The notes under the pieces: model-generated | The model's input: the letters and a program-made list of their open reading frames with translations, nothing else | The model's database searches: none | What the model was told of the DNA's origin: nothing | Shown here: positions 58,658 through 64,000 of the stretch, in pieces | Position numbering within the stretch: position 1 is the first letter of the stretch | Layout of the letters: each line of letters starts with the position of its first letter | Made by a program: the position numbers and the translations under genes | NCBI GenBank assembly: GCA_964030475.1 | Contig: CAXIPT010000006.1 | Coordinates: forward strand, 3,269,728-3,333,727 | From: Tethya wilhelma | Lineage: Eukaryota > Porifera > Demospongiae > Tethyida > Tethyidae | Length of the DNA stretch: 64,000 bases | Direction: 5' to 3'

Positions 58658-61600
58658 ATGGCCAGTGAAAAGGAACTCTCTAGAGGCATTTCAGGTTCTG
58701 TTCCAGATCCACTGTTGCCCCACTCGCCTACACAAGTACATACTCGCATATCAGCCCATTCGGGTCTCGGAATGAGACAACCCATCAGTTCTGAGTCAGA
58801 TTCTGAATCTAGTATGGAGGACGATGCCGGAGAAAGTGATGTCAGTGACATGATTGACGAAAACACCTCGAGATTTGCCGGTCTTAGCCGGGAACGACTA
58901 AAAAGTGGAGGGTCTGACTACCATCCTCCATCACAGCCCAGCGATCATTCAGAATCCGAAGAATCTGATTCCAATACCGGATCTGAATCTGCAACTGATG
59001 ACAGATCAAGCTATTCTAACACTCCGACGAAACCGTTCCCTTCAAGGGGTACACTACCGAGACACGATCAACTCCAAAAGAGTACCCCCTCGCCGCTGAT
59101 TAGTAGGGGCTCCCCCTCCATGAGTAACAGCAGTACGAGAAGCAAACTGAGCGATGTGACGATGAGATCTGGACACAACTATCAGCTGTGTCCGCCAAGA
59201 AGGACGGCGGCTCAAAATGTCAGCTACAGCAAATTCATGGGATATTCCTCTGAGGATTCCGTCGAGATGGAACCAGAGAGGCCTTTCAGACGGGCCAGGG
59301 GTGGGCGAGCTAAGAGCGACAGTGAATTCGAGATGTCGGGTGGTGAGGGAGAAGCCAGCGCTTCGTCTTTTTCTGAAGGAGAGGATTTTCTTGCCGACGA
59401 AAGTTCCGACGATTTTGGTGGAAAGAGACGGAGAGGGAGAAAGAGAAAGGTTTGTTTGTTTGTGTATTTTTGTGATTTCTGAAGTGATCATGGCTTGGGA
59501 AGTTCACATTATAATATATGCTAAGGATAAAGTTTGACCTAATTGCAATAATATTTTCCGTATATTTTATCTATAATGTTTGAATTTTCATGTACCTCAA
59601 TTTTTGGGCAAAATTACGTGAGGAGTTTGTCTGACAAAGCATAACAGCTAAAAGTAATTTTATGAAAGATGTGTGCACATGTATGTTCATCGTGTGTCCT
59701 CTGTACAGGGGTGGGAGGAGGATGAGGGCAGTGATAGCGACTATCGACCAGTTGGGAGGAAAAGAAAAGGAGGAAGAGGAAGAAAGACTGTGAACAGAAG
59801 AAAGTAAGGCGTTTTATACAATTGCTCTAAAATTTGGGGNTAGTACCTTAGTAGTAGTAGATTTTACAGTTGCTGCATGCATACTTTGATGGTGTCCAAC
59901 ATGCTAACAAACCCGTTGCACACACTCATACATGCATCACAGTGAGGGCTACGAACACAGATACCAATCGGCTCCTGATCTGAGCAGCGACACTGATTCG
60001 GAGTTTGAACCGGGCTATGCCAAGAGGAAGAAGAAAAAGAAACGCCACCAGACGAGGGACGAGTTCACCTCCTCCGATTATATCCGCATGACTAGTCGCA
60101 AGAGGGGCGTGATTTCGTACAAGGAGACGTCGAGTTCGGCCAATGAGGATTCGGACGGTGTGGGTGTGGGAGGGATGGAGGGTGAGGGTGGTGAGGGGGT
60201 GGAGCTTGTGGAGGACAATCGGGAGTGTATTGAGAAGGTGTTGAAGAAAAGAAACGGAAAAATTGGAGGTGAGTGGTTTTTGTGTTCACCATACAATCAT
60301 TGGATAAATACAGTATGTACCTAAACAAAAAATTTAGTAAGATATCTCTAACAATGCTTAAAGTGAAGCTTGGTTATTAATGAATTAATATTCTGTTAGT
60401 AAAATGTAGATCCATAACTGATGCTTACAGATAACGTTAATCTAGATGTGGCATATGGCTATTTGTCGAAAACACACACTCACATACAAATACAGACACA
60501 GGTAACAAGACCACCTGGTATGCAATGAAGCTAAACTCCACCAACACTCACACTGAGGAAGAAGAAGGAGGGCCTTTAGCCAACTCAAACACAGAAGTAC
60601 AATATCTCGTAAAATGGCGGAACTGGTCCCATCTTCACAGCACCTGGGAGACGGAAAAGACCCTCGGGGCACAAGATCTGAAGGGGATGAAGAGATTCTA
60701 CAATTTCTTGAAGAGAGAGGAGGAAAGAGAGCAGTGGGAGAGAGAGGCCAACCCTGAAGACATCGAGTACGTCAAGTGCCAAGACGAACTTGCCGAACTG
60801 CTGCTGGAAGAGTGCACAAAGGTCGAGAGAGTCATTGGTGAGCAGTCTGCTAGAGTACTGTTGATGTGGGTGTGGCTGTGGGTGGAGTTTGAAATGTAAA
60901 TGGTGCAGTGGTTTCACACAATCTCACCAACATTATAGTATATTCAATTGAGATAAATTTTATCTGTCAAAGTCTTGGTACAATACAGTCATTCATGATT
61001 AGCCTCGTTCCCAGGTTCCTCTTTCGCGAAGATATTTGCAAAGGAGGAACCTGGGCCATTATCACATGTAGTAATAGAACAGATTGTGTGTGTATGTAAG
61101 TACAAACAAAGGAACCTGCACGTAAGATACTGTGACATTGAAATACATCTGGTGTACACGCACTTCCTTACACCTGTTCTCTCTCCTCTCCAGCTGCCAG
61201 ACACAGTCAGGAGGGCTCTCAGGAATATCTCTGTAAGTGGCGTGGTCTGCCTTACTCCGAGTGCACTTGGGAGGACGGGAACCTCATTTCAACGTGGTAC
61301 CAGGAAGAAATTGACTCATTCCTTGAAAGAAACGCTTCTGACTGTATCCCCAACAAGAACGCTCGTGTCCTCCGTCACAGACCAAAGTTCTCCATAATGA
61401 AGGAGCAGCTGCGTGGCCTAGGGGGCAGAGGGAGGCTGCAGCTGAGAGACTATCAGCTGGAGGGGGTCAACTGGCTTGTCAAGTCGTGGTGCAAGTAAGA
61501 GAGGGGCGGGTTTCTTGAGCTTGGGTTGTGTGTAGCCTCATTAACCAGGCTTTTCTTGCTTTGCTTATTGCTAAGTGTTGAAGGCCTGATTTACAAGGCG

Positions 61601-63920
61601 ATATAAAGCTCTACTGATTGTGTATATACATGCTCGGCCTTTTGCCAATTTACTAGATACAGTACTTGCCCGAGCAGGCATTGGCAGGGTTCCTGTAGGT
61701 TTGAGATCAATGTTTGTTTTTAAAAATGCAGCTGCATTCAAAAATACACTTCTGTAAATTAATCAAACCTACAGTATACAATCAAGCCTGGGAGTGAGTT
61801 ATTAGAACAATATATTACTTAATTCTTAATTTATATACACACACACACACACACACACACATACACACACTCTCTCCTCACAAGGAACAACTCGGTCATC
61901 CTAGCTGATGAGATGGGTCTCGGTAAGACGATACAAACCATCGCCTTCCTCCACTGTCTCTACCACCAGTACCAGCTCTACGGCCCTTTCCTGGTGGTGG
62001 TCCCCCTCTCCACACTGCCGGCATGGCAACGAGAATTTGAGACGTGGGCTCCGGAATCAAACACCGTGGTCTATATTGGCGATGTGAGCAGCAGGAACAA
62101 GGTAGGTATTATCTGGAAACTAACTAAGTCTTGTTAACAGCAATTGGTTTGTAAAGTGACTACTTGAACTGTGTCTTTGCTGGTGCAGCACAGCACAACT
62201 GGTTTACTTGGGCACGTTGTGATCTTTTTGAAAGATCTTGCAGCTTTTTTTTTCTTAGAGTTTAAGCATGAGGGTAAGGTATCATTTGTATGAGTAGTTT
62301 TGTCTACATAGCTATTGTAACATGATCGTGTAAATTTCCTGAGATCTATACATTCCTTTTGTTTGGAATTATTTGAATCTGTGATTCAGTGCATGAAAGA
62401 CCTGGGTTTGAATCCGAGCTAGATCTCAAAATTCTTTTCAATGATTTTTCATATACATTTCATCAGATTTCTCCTCCACCCATGTATGTAGATACGGGAA
62501 CACGAATGGTGCCATGACAACAAGAAGCTCAAGTTCAACTCCCTTCTCACCACCTACGAGATTCTCCTCAAGGACAAGGAGTTCCTCGGGAGTGTGGCGT
62601 GGTCCGTCTTGGTCGTGGATGAGGCTCATAGGCTGAAGAATGATGACTCGCTTCTCTACCGCACCTTGATGGAGTTCAGGACTAATTATCGTCTCTTGAT
62701 TACAGGGACTCCTCTTCAAAACTCGCTGAAGGAGTTGTGGTCATTACTCCACTTCATCATGGAGAAGAAGTGAGTGGTTGATATTGTTCAAAAGGCTCAT
62801 TGCGATATATGTACATACATATATTAATTGTGGCAATAAATGTATTAAGCTTTTGTAGCTTTACAGAAGAATTCACTTGATGCAAAAAAGGAAACGTATA
62901 ATTCTTTTAATTAGTTTTCCTTCCAGCCTCCATTAAAGTTGGACAGCAAACTCAATTGATAAAAATAACCAAATAAACCTTTAAATCTTAAAGTGTGGCT
63001 TGTAACTATCTAGAGCTTATACTTTATTATAATATATGTAATGATTCGTTTTGATGATTAATTTTTTTGCGGTTGAAAGTGTTACATGTATCAATCACTG
63101 CCTCTTAAAAATATCAGTTTAAAACAAGCAAATTCGCATCACTATGCCAAAGTTTTTTTTTGTTTGTTTTTTACTCTTGTCAATACTTTGATCCTAGCTG
63201 TTTTCAATTTTAAATTCCTCCTCACTGTATTTTGTATGGTTCTCTATGTACTCTAGGTTCTACAGCTGGGAGGAGTTTGAGAGTGAGCACCAGGCCTATG
63301 GTGAAGGAGACGCCAGCAGTCTCATCTCCCTTCACCAGCAGCTGCAACCCTACCTCCTGAGGAGGATGAAGAAAGACGTGGAGAAATCACTCCCTGCCAA
63401 GGTCAGCTGCATGCATCTTGTGGTTGTCTGTCTTTACAGTTAGAGTGAGCCATTTATCTTGTCTTTGTCTTGAAAGTTGGTGTGGCTTAACTGTTGCATT
63501 TTCTTTAACTTCTGATGATCTTTGTCGTATTTCTTAGGTTGAACAAATTCTAAGAGTTGACATGTCTTCAGTTCAAAAGCAGTATTACAGGTTAGCACAC
63601 ACATTTACACATACTGTACTCTCACACACTCACACACTCACACACTCACACACTCACACACTCACACTCACACACTCACACACACCCTCACACACACACA
63701 CGCACGCACACACCCTCACACCCTCACACCCTCACACCCTCACCCACTCCACTCTTACAGATGGATCTTGACCAAGAACTACAAGGCTCTCAGCAAAGGA
63801 GTGAAGGGTAGCATTGCCGGCTTCATCAACCTTGTGATGGAGCTCAAGAAATGCTGCAACCACATCTGGATAGTCCGTTCCCCTGACGACTACGAGACCA
63901 AGTCCAGTGATAAGCTTCAA
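58658..63920 (+). CDS. CHD1: CHD1-type chromodomain helicase, 3' end outside the window
   Basis: ATP-dependent nucleosome remodeller that reads H3K4 methylation and acts with transcription elongation. Start [15 protein letters not shown]. Exons: 58658-59449, 59709-59803, 59943-60268, 60502-60837, 61194-61495, 61885-62100, 62492-62769, 63257-63401, 63539-63590 and 63761-63920, all joining in frame. The N-terminus is Ser/acidic and basic. Tandem chromodomains follow ([36 protein letters not shown]). The SNF2 ATPase has motif [10 protein letters not shown], Ia [14 protein letters not shown] in [31 protein letters not shown], and the lobe-2 start [24 protein letters not shown] region through MELKKCCNH. 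These match CHD1/CHD2 rather than CHD3/4, which carry PHD fingers. The remaining helicase lobe and DNA-binding domain lie beyond the right edge. Confidence 0.93.
61010..61055. repeat. Perfect 12-bp inverted repeat (hairpin) in a CHD1 intron
   Basis: CCCAGGTTCCTC at 61010-61021 and GAGGAACCTGGG at 61044-61055, preceded by AGCCTCGTT. It belongs to a recurring AGCCTCGTTCCCAGG-type motif group (see findings). Confidence 0.7.
61666..61720 (+). repeat. Dispersed short repeat, copy 2
   Basis: TTGCCCGAGCAGGCATTG, then AGGGTTCCTGTAGGTTTG, paralleling 16419-16475. In a CHD1 intron. Confidence 0.6.
61839..61870 (+). repeat. (AC)n microsatellite upstream of CHD1 exon 6
   Basis: An AC run followed within 15 bp by TCTCTCCTCACAAG, the acceptor of exon 61885-62100. 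Confidence 0.85.
62378..62450 (+). mobile_element. tRNA-derived SINE-like element, 5'-degenerate copy
   Basis: AAAGACCTGGGTTTGAATCC, then GAGCTAGATCTCAAAATTCT, shares the B-box region and tail with the minus-strand copy at 52735-52840. The A-box part is not recognisable. In a CHD1 intron. Confidence 0.65.
63596..63745 (+). repeat. CACACT/CACACCCT minisatellite in a CHD1 intron
   Basis: About 150 bp of short ACTCACAC and CACACCCT repeats ending near the acceptor of exon 63761-63920. Confidence 0.9.
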
Positions 63921-63957
63921 GTGAGCAAAATGACCCAGCTACCTACATATGTACATG

Positions 63958-63959
<2 letters not shown>

Positions 63960-64000
<41 letters not shown>
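63960..64000 (+). repeat. (TG)n microsatellite at the window edge
   Basis: A pure GT run reaching the right end of the window, in the CHD1 intron after 63920. Confidence 0.9.

Noticed and set aside
58369..58866. A 165-codon minus-strand frame across the CHD1 start.
   Set aside because: Overlaps the first CHD1 exon in antisense and has no recognisable domain.
63596..63745. A CRISPR-like repeat array.
   Set aside because: Short head-to-tail simple repeats without unique spacers, in a eukaryotic intron.

Overview
This is eukaryotic, almost certainly metazoan, DNA. Most genes have spliceosomal introns, AC/TG and AG/CT microsatellites are abundant, and the families (TRAF with RING and MATH, TEP1, PMS1, ORC3, HMG-CoA reductase with a sterol-sensing region, SNX1/2, MAP2K, CHD1) fit an animal. 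Intergenic distances are short, and one gene belongs to a cysteine-rich multipass membrane type I associate with sponges and other early-branching animals. My best guess is a sponge; this is inference and the species is not identified. Single N bases at about 22345, 33929, 45989 and 59840 look like small assembly joins.

Layout. 198-2854 (-): PMS1 mismatch-repair homologue, 3' end outside the window. 2985-19914 (+): ORC3, whose introns hold two complete single-exon genes on the same strand, a TRAF-like E3 ligase (4023-6308) and a 2767-codon TEP1 (7515-15818). 20120-26954 (+): HMG-CoA reductase, complete, 12 coding exons. 28150-29973 (-): single-exon multipass membrane protein lying between 147-bp inverted repeats. 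30362-32051: two apparently identical 845-bp tandem units, each with a copy of the last exon of the next gene. 31989-36800 (-): sorting nexin SNX1/2. 37290-44613 (+): a 1937-residue protein with two RA domains, a PDZ domain and a long coiled coil. 44866-45852 (-): only the C-terminal third of a MAP2K/MEK kinase, cut off near an N. 46000-53080: gene-poor, full of microsatellites and small dispersed repeats. 53083-58283 (-): unrecognised 1590-residue AT-hook protein built from two repeat arrays. 58658 to the right edge (+): CHD1-type chromatin remodeller, 3' end outside the window.

Three head-to-head pairs have short shared upstream regions: PMS1/ORC3 (130 bp between start codons), SNX/RA-PDZ (489 bp) and AT-hook gene/CHD1 (374 bp). 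Genome-maintenance genes (PMS1, ORC3, TEP1, CHD1, the AT-hook protein) are frequent here, but there is no operon-like functional logic and most linkage is probably incidental.

The most notable points are the two intronless genes nested in ORC3, the tandem duplication that copies the SNX terminal exon, the inverted-repeat-bounded membrane-protein gene, the RA-RA-PDZ-coiled-coil architecture, the two-module AT-hook protein, several families of short dispersed repeats (including a tRNA-derived one), and microsatellites that run directly into 3' splice sites. Exon boundaries were read by eye from splice signals and reading frame and need transcript support.
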